From assembly GCA_964369405.1 (NCBI GenBank), contig CAYJGB010000009.1, positions 1 to 64,000 on the forward strand: DNA of 64,000 nucleotides, read 5' to 3'. The translations under genes were made by a program, and so were the position numbers. Under the pieces are notes generated by a model, which searched no databases, was not told the origin of the DNA, and saw only the letters and a program-made list of their open reading frames with translations. Source of the stretch: CAYJFG01 sp964369405 (GTDB lineage Bacteria; Bacillota; Clostridia; Oscillospirales; Acutalibacteraceae). Positions 17,782-25,575 of this stretch are shown here, piece after piece. Each line of letters starts with the position of its first letter. Within the stretch, counting starts at the first letter, position 1.

Positions 17782-18071
17782 TAAAAGTTACCTCCATTTA
17801 TTGAGCAAGATAAATTGCCAAAGTAATTTTTAAAAGAAGTAAGAGTATCGCAATTAATAGAGTAATTGCTCCACTTGCCATCTTTTCTTATGTTAATAAG
17901 ATTACATTCAGACAAAATTTTCATATGATGAGAAAGAGTAGGTTGAGTAATATTAAAAGTAAGTAAGAGGTCACAACCACATTTTTCGCCATTAGAAAGA
18001 ATTTGAATAATTTTAAGTCTGTTAGAATCGCCCAAAGCTTTACAAATAAGAGCAATATCGATATCGTTCAT
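17781..18071 (-). CDS. ArsR/SmtB family metalloregulator
   Basis: A 96-residue winged-helix repressor. EKCGCDLL carries a CxC pair (C31, C33), equivalent to the arsenic-binding CVC motif of ArsR. It is followed by the recognition helix region ITQPTLSHHMKILSECNLI. The frame is open to 18119, but the ATG at 18071 is chosen because GAGGTG lies just upstream and it gives the usual ArsR length. It probably represses its own gene and the permease by binding the inverted repeat 18105-18133 that covers the promoter, and releases on metalloid binding. Confidence 0.92.
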   Translation of the reverse strand: MNDIDIALICKALGDSNRLKIIQILSNGEKCGCDLLLTFNITQPTLSHHMKILSECNLINIRKDGKWSNYSINCDTLTSFKNYFGNLSCSINGGNF

Positions 18072-18104
18072 AAAAAGCACCTCACATTGATGTTTATCTA
18101 TGTG

Positions 18105-18136
18105 ACAAGTATAGCACACATATAGATACTTGTCAA
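18105..18136 (-). promoter_or_regulatory. arsR promoter with overlapping operator
   Basis: On the minus strand, -35 TTGACA (18131-18136) and -10 TATACT (18108-18113) have 17-base spacing. An inverted repeat ACAAGTAT (18105-18112) and ATACTTGT (18126-18133) overlaps both hexamers, as expected for an ArsR operator. Confidence 0.75.
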
Positions 18137-18155
18137 TATGAAAAAATAAAAAATT

Positions 18156-18183
18156 TCATCGCATCATTTTGATACGATGAAGT
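18156..18183 (-). terminator. Terminator after the acetyltransferase gene
   Basis: The stem TTCATCG/CGATGAA with partial inner pairing is followed on the minus strand by a long T-rich run (complement of 18141-18155). It separates the trxB-comEB-acetyltransferase unit from arsR. Confidence 0.65.
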
Positions 18184-18213
18184 CTATATATAACATATGT
18201 TATGCTGTAATTT

Positions 18214-18864
18214 TTATTTTGTGCTGTTTTTAATTATAGATGACAATTGCATTTTAACTTTATCTAAATCATTGCTTGTTAAAATAGGTATTAGCTTAAT
18301 TATATCTTTTATATCTTTATCCCACCACTTAAATTCTTCTAAAATATTTATTAGTTCATCATCAAAACGCTTTTTTATAATTTTAGCAGAGTTTCCTACA
18401 ACTATACTGTATGGTGGTACGTCACTACCTACAACACTATTTGAACCTATTATAGCACCGTTACCTATATTTACACCAGCTAGTATAGTAGAGTTTTCTC
18501 CTATCCAAACATCATTTCCGATTATAGTATCACCTTTAATTGGCATTTGTGTAAGTGGTGGCACAGGTTGATTAAATCCCTCAAAAATATAGAAAGGAAA
18601 TGTTGAAACAGCATTCATTTGATGGTTTGCGCCATTCATAATAAATTTAACTCCACTTGCTATTTGACAAAACTTGCCTATTATTAATTTGTCGTTATAA
18701 AAATCATAATGATGTGTAACATGTCTTTCAAAGTCTATATCTGAAAAATACGAAAAGTCACCAACAATAATATTAGGATTTTTTATAGTAGGTTTAATAT
18801 ATGTAACTGTATCAATTCCAGTTATCGGAAAAATAGTGTTGGGGTTTGGTGTGTTGCTATTCAT
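18214..18864 (-). CDS. Vat/CatB-like hexapeptide-repeat acetyltransferase
   Basis: A 216-residue left-handed beta-helix acetyltransferase. It shows HHYDFYNDKLIIGKFCQIASGVKFIMNGANHQM, including the active-site-region His of xenobiotic acetyltransferases, and hexapeptide repeats (IGNDVWIGENSTILAGVNIGNGAIIGSNSVV). Relatives acetylate streptogramin A or chloramphenicol, but many chromosomal copies have unknown substrates, so drug resistance is not proven. An ATG at 18897 is in frame, but the start at 18864 has AAAGGTGA upstream and is preferred. It follows comEB closely and is probably in the trxB operon. Confidence 0.85.
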   Translation of the reverse strand: MNSNTPNPNTIFPITGIDTVTYIKPTIKNPNIIVGDFSYFSDIDFERHVTHHYDFYNDKLIIGKFCQIASGVKFIMNGANHQMNAVSTFPFYIFEGFNQPVPPLTQMPIKGDTIIGNDVWIGENSTILAGVNIGNGAIIGSNSVVGSDVPPYSIVVGNSAKIIKKRFDDELINILEEFKWWDKDIKDIIKLIPILTSNDLDKVKMQLSSIIKNSTK

Positions 18865-18886
18865 AATTTCACCTTTTATGTAAGAA

Positions 18887-19375
18887 TTAATATCCACGTA
18901 TGCCGTCTAAAGACTCATCGTTATTTATCCAATCTTCTACATATATACTTGTAAATTTGTTTTTAGTGTTTCTAATTATTACTAACTTAATTCCAGCGTT
19001 TATAATCATTCTTTTACACATAGAACATGAATTTGCATTTTCTATATATTCTTTTGTAACTGCATCTTTTCCAACTAAATACATAGTTGAGTCAATCATA
19101 TCATTTCTTGATGCGTGAATTATTGCGTTTGCTTCTGCATGAACGCTTCGACATAGCTCATAACGCTCACCTCTAGGAACATTTAACTTTTCTCTTACAC
19201 ATTCGTTCATATCAATACAGTTTTTTCTGCCTCTTGGAGCACCTACATAACCTGTAGATACTATCTGGTCATTTTTTACTATGATTGCACCAAAGTTTCT
19301 TCTAAGGCAAGTGCCTCTCTCCATTACTGTTTCTGCAATATCAAGATAATAATTTTTTTTATCAATTCTGTTCAT
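18887..19375 (-). CDS. comEB: dCMP deaminase / ComEB family protein
   Basis: A 162-residue zinc-dependent deoxycytidylate deaminase. The zinc site is HAEANAII with SCSMCKRMIINAG. The N-terminal GTCLRRNFGAIIVKNDQIVSTGYVGAPRG is typical of ComEB/dCMP deaminase. It converts dCMP to dUMP for thymidylate synthesis. In Bacillus the gene sits in the com locus but is not needed for DNA binding. It lies 35 bases downstream of trxB in the same direction. Confidence 0.93.
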   Translation of the reverse strand: MNRIDKKNYYLDIAETVMERGTCLRRNFGAIIVKNDQIVSTGYVGAPRGRKNCIDMNECVREKLNVPRGERYELCRSVHAEANAIIHASRNDMIDSTMYLVGKDAVTKEYIENANSCSMCKRMIINAGIKLVIIRNTKNKFTSIYVEDWINNDESLDGIRGY

Positions 19376-19410
19376 TTTAAAACCTCCATAATTTTTATAT
19401 GCTATAGTTT

Positions 19411-20340
19411 CTAAATATCCATTTTATCTATATGCTCATTAGCATTATATGCTGCAATTGCTCCATCGGCTGTAGCTGTTACTATTTGACGTAGTTTTTT
19501 TGTGCGTGTATCACCGGCAACATAAATTCCATCAAGCTTTGTTTTACAACTTTCGTCAGACACAATATAACCATGCTGGTCTAAAGTTATAAATTTTTCA
19601 AACGATTTATTTTCTGGTAATAAACCAATTGCTACAAATACACCGTCTACTTCATAACTTTTTTCACTTTCATCTAATGTGTTTTTAGTGTCTACTCCTG
19701 TAACATTTTTATCTCCGTTAACACTAACTATTGTTTCGTTAAAAATTATCTCTACATTTTCTTTTTTAAGTATTGCTTTCTTTAATACTAAATCAGATTT
19801 GATTTTATCTCCTCTTATTATTAAATAAACTTTTTTACATATGTTACTTAAATAAATTGCATCTTCAATAGCTGTGTTGCCACTTCCACATATTGCTACA
19901 TTTTTATCTTTGTAAAATGCTCCATCGCAAGTAGCACAGTAAGATACACCTCTGCCAGTGAATTTTTCTTCACCACTACATTCTAGTTTACGTCTGTTAG
20001 CACCGTTTGCAATAATAATTGCTTTTGCAGTATATTCTTTGTCATTAACTTTTACAGATTTAATACTACTTTCAAAATCAACAGGTAGCACTTCACCGTA
20101 TTCGATAACTGCCCCTAGCTGTGTAACTTGTTCAATAAGTTTTAGAGCAAAATCTGTACCACTAATATTATTAAATGCCGGATAATTTTCTATTTCTGGA
20201 GTGTTTACAGTTTGTCCACCATGAATATATTTATCAAATATAATAACACTCTTCCCTGCCCTAAGTGCATAAATACCTGCTGTTAATCCAGCCGGACCAC
20301 CACCTATAATTATAATGTCGCTACTTAAATTGTTTATCAT
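19411..20340 (-). CDS. trxB: Thioredoxin reductase
   Basis: A 309-residue FAD/NAD(P)H flavoprotein. It has the FAD-binding IIGGGPAG motif (residues 11-18), the redox-active CATC site (C135, C138), a second nucleotide-binding motif VAICGSGNTAIEDA, and the C-terminal FAD motif GIYVAGDTR. It reduces thioredoxin in the cytoplasm. The size and domain order match low-molecular-weight bacterial TrxB. It is first in a probable operon with comEB and the acetyltransferase, and starts with GGTGAG upstream. Confidence 0.95.
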   Translation of the reverse strand: MINNLSSDIIIIGGGPAGLTAGIYALRAGKSVIIFDKYIHGGQTVNTPEIENYPAFNNISGTDFALKLIEQVTQLGAVIEYGEVLPVDFESSIKSVKVNDKEYTAKAIIIANGANRRKLECSGEEKFTGRGVSYCATCDGAFYKDKNVAICGSGNTAIEDAIYLSNICKKVYLIIRGDKIKSDLVLKKAILKKENVEIIFNETIVSVNGDKNVTGVDTKNTLDESEKSYEVDGVFVAIGLLPENKSFEKFITLDQHGYIVSDESCKTKLDGIYVAGDTRTKKLRQIVTATADGAIAAYNANEHIDKMDI

Positions 20341-20438
20341 AAACTCACCTTACCTTTAATTATTATAATATTTTTTAATGTATAATTTTTAATATTATTG
20401 AAATAATATTAATAAATTTTTTGAAAATGGTGATAAAA

Positions 20439-20981
20439 ATGCCAGTGATAATAGTATGTTCTAGCAGTGGAAAAAGTATACTTTCAAACTCTATAATAAA
20501 AGCACTGTGTAATTATGGTGAAGTATTACAGATAGATAATAGAAGTTTAATATGCAATAAAATATCAGATAATTACGATTTTATAGTTATTAATAGCGAA
20601 AGTGTATTAGAAACACTAAACACAAAAGGCATAATAATATTTGATGAAAATTTTCAAAGTAATACAGAGATTAAATTGGAAAGATTTATATCAATCTTTG
20701 ATAGTAGTAATAAAGAAGTGATAAAAATGCTCAATGGAGTAAGTAATAAAGCTGTAGCATGTGGAACGAGTTCAAAAGATACATTTAGTATATCTAGCAT
20801 ATCTAGAGATAGTGCAACAATATCACTACAAAGAGAAATTACAGATATAAATGGAGATAAACATGAGCCACACGAGTTTAAAGTTGTTTATAACGAGGAG
20901 ATAGAAGCATATACCTTGCTTTGTATATGTGCCACGTTGCTAGTAAGTGGAATTTTATCTGATAATGGTTATATCATATAA
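20439..20981 (+). CDS. Protein of unknown function
   Basis: A 180-residue cytoplasmic protein that I do not recognise as a named family. The N-terminus is PVIIVCSSSGKSILSNSIIKAL, which looks like a Rossmann-type strand followed by a glycine-poor P-loop-like turn. A later block reads ACGTSSKDTFSISSISRDS and then SLQREITDINGD. This resembles a truncated Mur-ligase or dinucleotide-binding fold, but only weakly. The start is set at ATG 20439 because GGTGA lies 5 bases upstream. TTG 20421 and ATG 20427 are alternatives. It is divergent from trxB and converges on the transglutaminase gene. Confidence 0.65.
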   Translation: MPVIIVCSSSGKSILSNSIIKALCNYGEVLQIDNRSLICNKISDNYDFIVINSESVLETLNTKGIIIFDENFQSNTEIKLERFISIFDSSNKEVIKMLNGVSNKAVACGTSSKDTFSISSISRDSATISLQREITDINGDKHEPHEFKVVYNEEIEAYTLLCICATLLVSGILSDNGYII

Positions 20982-20983
20982 AA

Positions 20984-22366
20984 TCAATAAAATTTAAAAT
21001 ACACTTCTATAATTCTTAAGTCTTCTCTTTGTATAATAGAAATATCATCAAGATCAATATTAATTGAGCCTAATTGATTATTAACATTATTAGCATATTC
21101 AAAGAATTTATAAGGTTCATTAAAAAAGAGAGCGTTTGTAGTGTACTTATAATCTAAGTTGTTTCCTATTTTTATATATATACAATTTTCATTGTTGTTT
21201 ACTGCTTCAAAAAGTTCTTTCTCTATCTCTGAAGCATTATCATTATCAAAGTTATGAAATAGTACAGAATTTTTTACATAAAAATTATCTTTGTCTGAGT
21301 TACAGTTTGGAACAGAAATATTAAACAAAATAGATTGTTTGGAACTACTTCCGTTTATTTGCTGTGCTGTAAGTGAGTAATAATCTTCACTTATAGTTCT
21401 GTCGGTTTTAATTTGGGCAGTATCTACATTAAAGTAATTATAAAATATTTGGTCATCTGAGTCGTTCCATGTAGAGTCTAAATGATACCACTCATCATCT
21501 ATATTTACAACGTTCCATTGGTGCCAAGAGTCGTCGTATCTGCCATTTGCAAGTACACTTTCTATTCCAGCATATTTTAGTAAAAGTTGCATTGATTTTG
21601 AGTATCCCTCACACACAGCTAATCCATTGGCAAATGCTCCATATATGTTATATGCTGTCCATATATCAGTGTCTTCTACAGCGTCATAATCATAAGTGCA
21701 ATTAGATAAAAGTTCATCGTGCAAATATAATTCTCTTTCAAATTCGCTTAAGTCTTCTGGTAATGTAGATAACATTTGATTAACATTGTTTTCTATTTTT
21801 TCTGAATAAGTTTTAATTTCTTTATCACTTAAATGTGAATAAAATTGTACTGTCATGGTGTAACCGTTGTCGTAGTATGTAAGGTAATTGTCTAGCCAAA
21901 AAACTTCTGGTGTGTCGTTTGTAAAAGCTTCTAACACTAGCATAATTTCTTCTTGCTCTAATATAATACCAGTTAATTCAATAGGCTGAATTAAATATTT
22001 GCCATTTTCATTTTTCTCGCTAGATATTATATTTACTGAATTTTCAATTTCTGTATATAATGTTTTCTGGTTATCTGTTTGTAATGCATTATAACAATGG
22101 TCTAAGTTTACTTTCTTATAACTTGTACTGTCAATTGATAAAAAATCAACTGTGCTAGTTTCTAAATTTTCAGTAGATATAACCTCTTCTTCAACAGTAG
22201 TTATAGGGTCGTAATTATCATTAGTTTGATTTTCTATTGTTTGATTATTATTTAGTATCTCAGCAGATTTACTTATATCTTCTGCAAATGAACAAGCAGT
22301 AAAACTAAATAGTGTAGCTAAAACTCCTATAATAGCAATTATTCTATTAAAATTTTTATGATACAT
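20984..22366 (-). CDS. Transglutaminase-like domain lipoprotein
   Basis: A 460-residue exported protein. The N-terminus (IIAIIGVLATLFSFTAC) has a lipobox, so it is probably a membrane-anchored lipoprotein. After an acidic linker, the central part carries a transglutaminase-like core: AVCEGYSKSMQLLLKYAGI with the catalytic Cys, DDSWHQWNVV with the His, and WYHLDSTWND with the Asp. Such proteins in Clostridia may act as cell-envelope peptidases or crosslinkers. The substrate is unknown. The triad appears intact. Confidence 0.85.
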   Translation of the reverse strand: MYHKNFNRIIAIIGVLATLFSFTACSFAEDISKSAEILNNNQTIENQTNDNYDPITTVEEEVISTENLETSTVDFLSIDSTSYKKVNLDHCYNALQTDNQKTLYTEIENSVNIISSEKNENGKYLIQPIELTGIILEQEEIMLVLEAFTNDTPEVFWLDNYLTYYDNGYTMTVQFYSHLSDKEIKTYSEKIENNVNQMLSTLPEDLSEFERELYLHDELLSNCTYDYDAVEDTDIWTAYNIYGAFANGLAVCEGYSKSMQLLLKYAGIESVLANGRYDDSWHQWNVVNIDDEWYHLDSTWNDSDDQIFYNYFNVDTAQIKTDRTISEDYYSLTAQQINGSSSKQSILFNISVPNCNSDKDNFYVKNSVLFHNFDNDNASEIEKELFEAVNNNENCIYIKIGNNLDYKYTTNALFFNEPYKFFEYANNVNNQLGSINIDLDDISIIQREDLRIIEVYFKFY

Positions 22367-22532
22367 ATATTGACTCCATTCGCAAAAATATATTTGCAGT
22401 TATTATTAATATATTTATATTGCACATTATAGCAGATAAGTATAAAAAACTCAAACAAAAGCTATAAAAATTTTTATTTTTAGTAAATTTTAATATAAAT
22501 GTAAATAAGTTTATAAATTTACACAATATTAC

Positions 22533-22561
22533 TTGACGAAGTAAAGTAAAAATTGTAAAAT
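22533..22561 (+). promoter_or_regulatory. Promoter of the EctB-like/ATP-grasp unit
   Basis: -35 TTGACG (22533-22538) and -10 TAAAAT (22556-22561) with 17-base spacing, about 60 bases before the TTG start. Confidence 0.65.
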
Positions 22562-22621
22562 TAAATTTAATTGTATAAAATTTTTTATAACAATGACTTA
22601 TTTGTTTAAAGGAGAATTATT

Positions 22622-23884
22622 TTGAATACATTTACATTTGAAAAATACGAATCTGAAGTACGTTCATACTGCAGACACTTTCCAACAGTTTTTACAACTG
22701 CGAAAGGTGCAACTTTTACTGATGAGAACAATAGAGAATATATAGATTTTTGGTGTGGAGCAGGTGCTGTAAATTATGGTCATAACAACGACTATATTAA
22801 GGCTAAGTTACTTAAATATTTAGAGTCTGACGGAATAATGCATGCATTAGATATGTACACAGTTCCAAAGAGAGAATTTATTGAAACTCTTGAAAAGAAG
22901 ATATTAAAGCCTCGTGGTTTTGATTATAAAATACAGTTCCCAGGACCGACAGGAACAAATGCAAATGAAGCAGCATTAAAGCTTGCAAGAAAAGTTAAAA
23001 AAAGAAATAATGTCTTTGCATTTATGGGTGCTTTTCATGGTATGACACTTGCATCATTAGCACTTACAACAGATAAAGGTGCTAGAGGTGGAGCTGGAGT
23101 GAACTTAACAGATGTAACGCATATACCAGCACCATATATGTTTAAAGGTTTAGATGTAATAGAATATATGGAAAAGCTAATAACAGATGACCATTCAGGA
23201 GTATCGAAACCAGCAGCAGTAATGTTAGAAACTGTTCAAGCTGAGGGTGGAATTAGAGTATTTGAAGATGACTTTTTAAGAGGTGTTAGAGAGTTTTGTG
23301 ATAAATATGATATTTTAATGATAATAGATGATGTTCAAGTAGGATGTTGCAGAACAGGAAACTTTTTTAGTTTTGAGAGAGCAGAAATAGTACCTGATAT
23401 AGTTACAATGTCAAAATCGATAGGCGGATATGGCTTACCATTTGCAATTACACTGTTTAAACCAGAGTTAGATATATGGACACCAGGTGAACATAACGGA
23501 ACATTTAGAGGTAATCAACTTTCGTTTACAGCAGCAACAGCAGGAATAGAATATATGTTAGAAAATAATATAGAAGAGATGTCTATTCATAAAGGAGAAA
23601 TTATAAAAGAATATGTAGAAAAAGAAATATTACCACTAGATAAAAGGTTAGAGTTTAGAGGAATTGGCTTAATATGGGGCATCGAATTTGAGAATATTCC
23701 TGTAAAAGGTTTAGGAGATATAATAATTGATGCTTGTTTTGATAAAGGTTTAATTATTGAAGGAGCAGGAAGAAAAAATTCAGTAGTTAAAATAATGCCG
23801 CCGATAGTAATTGAGGACGAATTACTATTAAAAGGATTAGAAATATTAAAAAACACAATAGAAGAAAAGTTACAAGAGATATAA
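22622..23884 (+). CDS. Diaminobutyrate--2-oxoglutarate aminotransferase-like enzyme (EctB family)
   Basis: A 420-residue class III PLP-dependent aminotransferase with strong EctB-like features. The N-terminus reads YESEVRSYCRHFPTVFTTAKGA, followed by DFWCGAGAVNYGHNN, FPGPTGTNANEAALKLAR and FMGAFHGMTLASLALTTDKG. The lysine-site segment is IVTMSKSIGGYGLPFAI. EctB makes L-2,4-diaminobutyrate from aspartate semialdehyde. No ectA or ectC lies nearby, so ectoine is not the product of this locus. The start is TTG 22622 with AAAGGAG upstream. It is followed by an ATP-grasp gene in the same direction, which suggests diaminobutyrate or a related amine is further conjugated. Confidence 0.85.
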   Translation: MNTFTFEKYESEVRSYCRHFPTVFTTAKGATFTDENNREYIDFWCGAGAVNYGHNNDYIKAKLLKYLESDGIMHALDMYTVPKREFIETLEKKILKPRGFDYKIQFPGPTGTNANEAALKLARKVKKRNNVFAFMGAFHGMTLASLALTTDKGARGGAGVNLTDVTHIPAPYMFKGLDVIEYMEKLITDDHSGVSKPAAVMLETVQAEGGIRVFEDDFLRGVREFCDKYDILMIIDDVQVGCCRTGNFFSFERAEIVPDIVTMSKSIGGYGLPFAITLFKPELDIWTPGEHNGTFRGNQLSFTAATAGIEYMLENNIEEMSIHKGEIIKEYVEKEILPLDKRLEFRGIGLIWGIEFENIPVKGLGDIIIDACFDKGLIIEGAGRKNSVVKIMPPIVIEDELLLKGLEILKNTIEEKLQEI

Positions 23885-23899
23885 AAGAATATATTTAAA

Positions 23900-23933
23900 G
23901 GGAGCAAAATTCAAAGAAACGAATTTTGTTCCC
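23900..23933 (+). promoter_or_regulatory. Intercistronic hairpin between aminotransferase and ATP-grasp genes
   Basis: A 13-bp stem with one G-U pair (23900-23912 with 23921-23933) closes an 8-base loop. There is no T run after it, so it more likely modulates mRNA stability or partial read-through than terminates. Confidence 0.5.
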
Positions 23934-23959
23934 TAAAATAATGTTAGAGAGGAACAGTA

Positions 23960-24976
23960 ATGAAATTTATAGATGTATTAAATATAATTGGTGGAGCAAG
24001 GGTTTCTAAAATGACTAAAGTTATTGATGAAATACATATAAAAACAGGCAAAAGTAAATTTGTTATGTTTTTTGATATGCTTGCATGTTCAGCAAAGTAC
24101 GGAGCAGGATATTTTGATTATCAAATTTTCGAGTTTTATAATATGAATACAAAAGAACGTAAAACTTATATGACTAGAATGAAGAACAAGAAACTGATTA
24201 TGAGAATGAACAATCAAGAATATAGTTATATATTTGATGAGAAAAACGTATTTGATGAAAAATTCAAGAAATATTTAGGACGAATGGTTACTGATATAAA
24301 GGATTTAACTTTTGAAAAGTTTGAGATATTTATTAAAGATAAAGAGAGTATATTTGCAAAACCGTATATAGGCGAAAGTGGTAAAGGCATAGAAAAATTA
24401 AATGTAGCAGATTTTAAAAACACAAAAGAGATGTATAATTATATAACTGATAAATCTAAAGGATTTGGAATTATAGAAGAGTTAATTATACAACATAAAG
24501 ATGTTGCAAAGATATATCCTTGTGCATTGAATTGTTTTAGAATAGTTACACTAGTAGAAAAAGGCGTACCACATATACTATATGCAGTATTTAAGATGGG
24601 TAACGATGGTAACTTTGTAGATAATTTAGAAAATGGAGGTCTTGCATGTAGTTTTGATTTAGAAAAAGGCGAGATAGATGGAGTAGGACATACATCAGCA
24701 TTAATAAATTATGACACACATCCATATACAGGAGTAAGATTTTTAGGATATAAAATACCTTATGTAGAAGAAATGAAAGAGCTAGTAAAAGAAGCGGCAC
24801 TAGTAGTACCAGAGATAAAATATGTAGGGTGGGACGTGTGTATAACAGAAAACGGACCAGCTATAGTTGAAGGGAACGACTATCCGGCTTATGATTTCCC
24901 ACAACTACCAGAAAAACACAGACCTAAAGTTGGTTTACTTAAAAAAATACAACAAGTAGTACCAGATTTCAAATAA
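23960..24976 (+). CDS. Sugar-transfer-associated ATP-grasp protein
   Basis: A 338-residue ATP-grasp enzyme. It shows FAKPYIGESGKGIEKL as a nucleotide-binding loop, then a hinge-like GIIEELIIQHKDVAKIYPCALNCFRI, and the metal-binding end VGWDVCITENGPAIVEGNDYPAYD. This matches the ATP-grasp family often found in exopolysaccharide clusters, which probably makes an amide or ester bond between an amino acid and a sugar or other acceptor. GAGAGGA stands before the ATG. The upstream gene makes a diamino acid, which is a plausible substrate by inference only. Confidence 0.85.
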   Translation: MKFIDVLNIIGGARVSKMTKVIDEIHIKTGKSKFVMFFDMLACSAKYGAGYFDYQIFEFYNMNTKERKTYMTRMKNKKLIMRMNNQEYSYIFDEKNVFDEKFKKYLGRMVTDIKDLTFEKFEIFIKDKESIFAKPYIGESGKGIEKLNVADFKNTKEMYNYITDKSKGFGIIEELIIQHKDVAKIYPCALNCFRIVTLVEKGVPHILYAVFKMGNDGNFVDNLENGGLACSFDLEKGEIDGVGHTSALINYDTHPYTGVRFLGYKIPYVEEMKELVKEAALVVPEIKYVGWDVCITENGPAIVEGNDYPAYDFPQLPEKHRPKVGLLKKIQQVVPDFK

Positions 24977-25043
24977 GAAATATGCAAACAGACTAACCCA
25001 AAAACTTTTCTATCACAAAAATAAAATAAAAGTATAAAATGTA

Positions 25044-25072
25044 TTGACAATATAAAATTAATAGGGTATCAT
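25044..25072 (+). promoter_or_regulatory. Promoter of marR-MATE
   Basis: -35 TTGACA (25044-25049) and -10 TATCAT (25067-25072), 17-base spacing. The start point falls inside the palindrome that follows. Confidence 0.75.
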
Positions 25073-25104
25073 AGTTAAGTAAAAGTAATTACTTTTACTT
25101 AACT
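25073..25104. promoter_or_regulatory. Perfect 32-bp palindrome, probable MarR operator and possible attenuator
   Basis: The 32 bases at 25073-25104 are identical to their reverse complement. The half-site begins AGTTAAGTAAAAGT and the centre is AATT. It starts at the base after the -10 and is followed by ATTTTTTATTT, so the RNA could also form a terminator hairpin. Confidence 0.75.
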
Positions 25105-25127
25105 ATTTTTTATTTGGTGGTGCTTTT

Positions 25128-25565
25128 ATGGCTTTAGATTTTTTGAAAACTATTGATAAAATCATGCATGATTTATCTATTATGGAACTTAAGAGAGTAT
25201 ATGCAAACGATAACCCTTGTGACTTATCGTATTTAGATACTTTATATTTAAGTATTATTGAATATTATCCAAACAAATATACTTCTTCACATATTGCTGA
25301 TTTATTACAAGTAAGTAGACCGGCTGTAACTCAAAAGATTAATGAACTTGTTAAAAAAGATTATATTATTAGAACTCAAAGTGAAAGCGATAAAAGAATT
25401 TTTTACTTATCAATTAATGAAAATAATAAAAACTATTGTGATTATAATAAAGAAAAAGATGAAAAATTGTTATCACTTCTTGAAGATAAATATTCTAAAG
25501 AACAGCTTGATAAAACTTGTGAGGTGTTAGAATATTTTAGAGAATGTTTAGAAAATTTAGATTAG
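25128..25565 (+). CDS. MarR family transcriptional regulator
   Basis: A 145-residue winged-helix protein. The DNA-binding part is YTSSHIADLLQVSRPAVTQKINELVKKDYIIRTQSESDKRIFYLSI, with the wing Asp-Lys-Arg typical of MarR. Dimerisation helices lie at both ends. It is 10 bases upstream of a MATE efflux gene and faces a 32-bp perfect palindrome over its own start site, so it probably represses this two-gene operon until an inducer binds. The inducer is unknown. Confidence 0.9.
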   Translation: MALDFLKTIDKIMHDLSIMELKRVYANDNPCDLSYLDTLYLSIIEYYPNKYTSSHIADLLQVSRPAVTQKINELVKKDYIIRTQSESDKRIFYLSINENNKNYCDYNKEKDEKLLSLLEDKYSKEQLDKTCEVLEYFRECLENLD

Positions 25566-25575
25566 GTGGTCCATT

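Noticed and set aside
22622..23884. An ectoine biosynthesis locus
   Set aside because: Only the EctB-like aminotransferase is present. EctA and EctC are missing and the neighbour is an ATP-grasp ligase.
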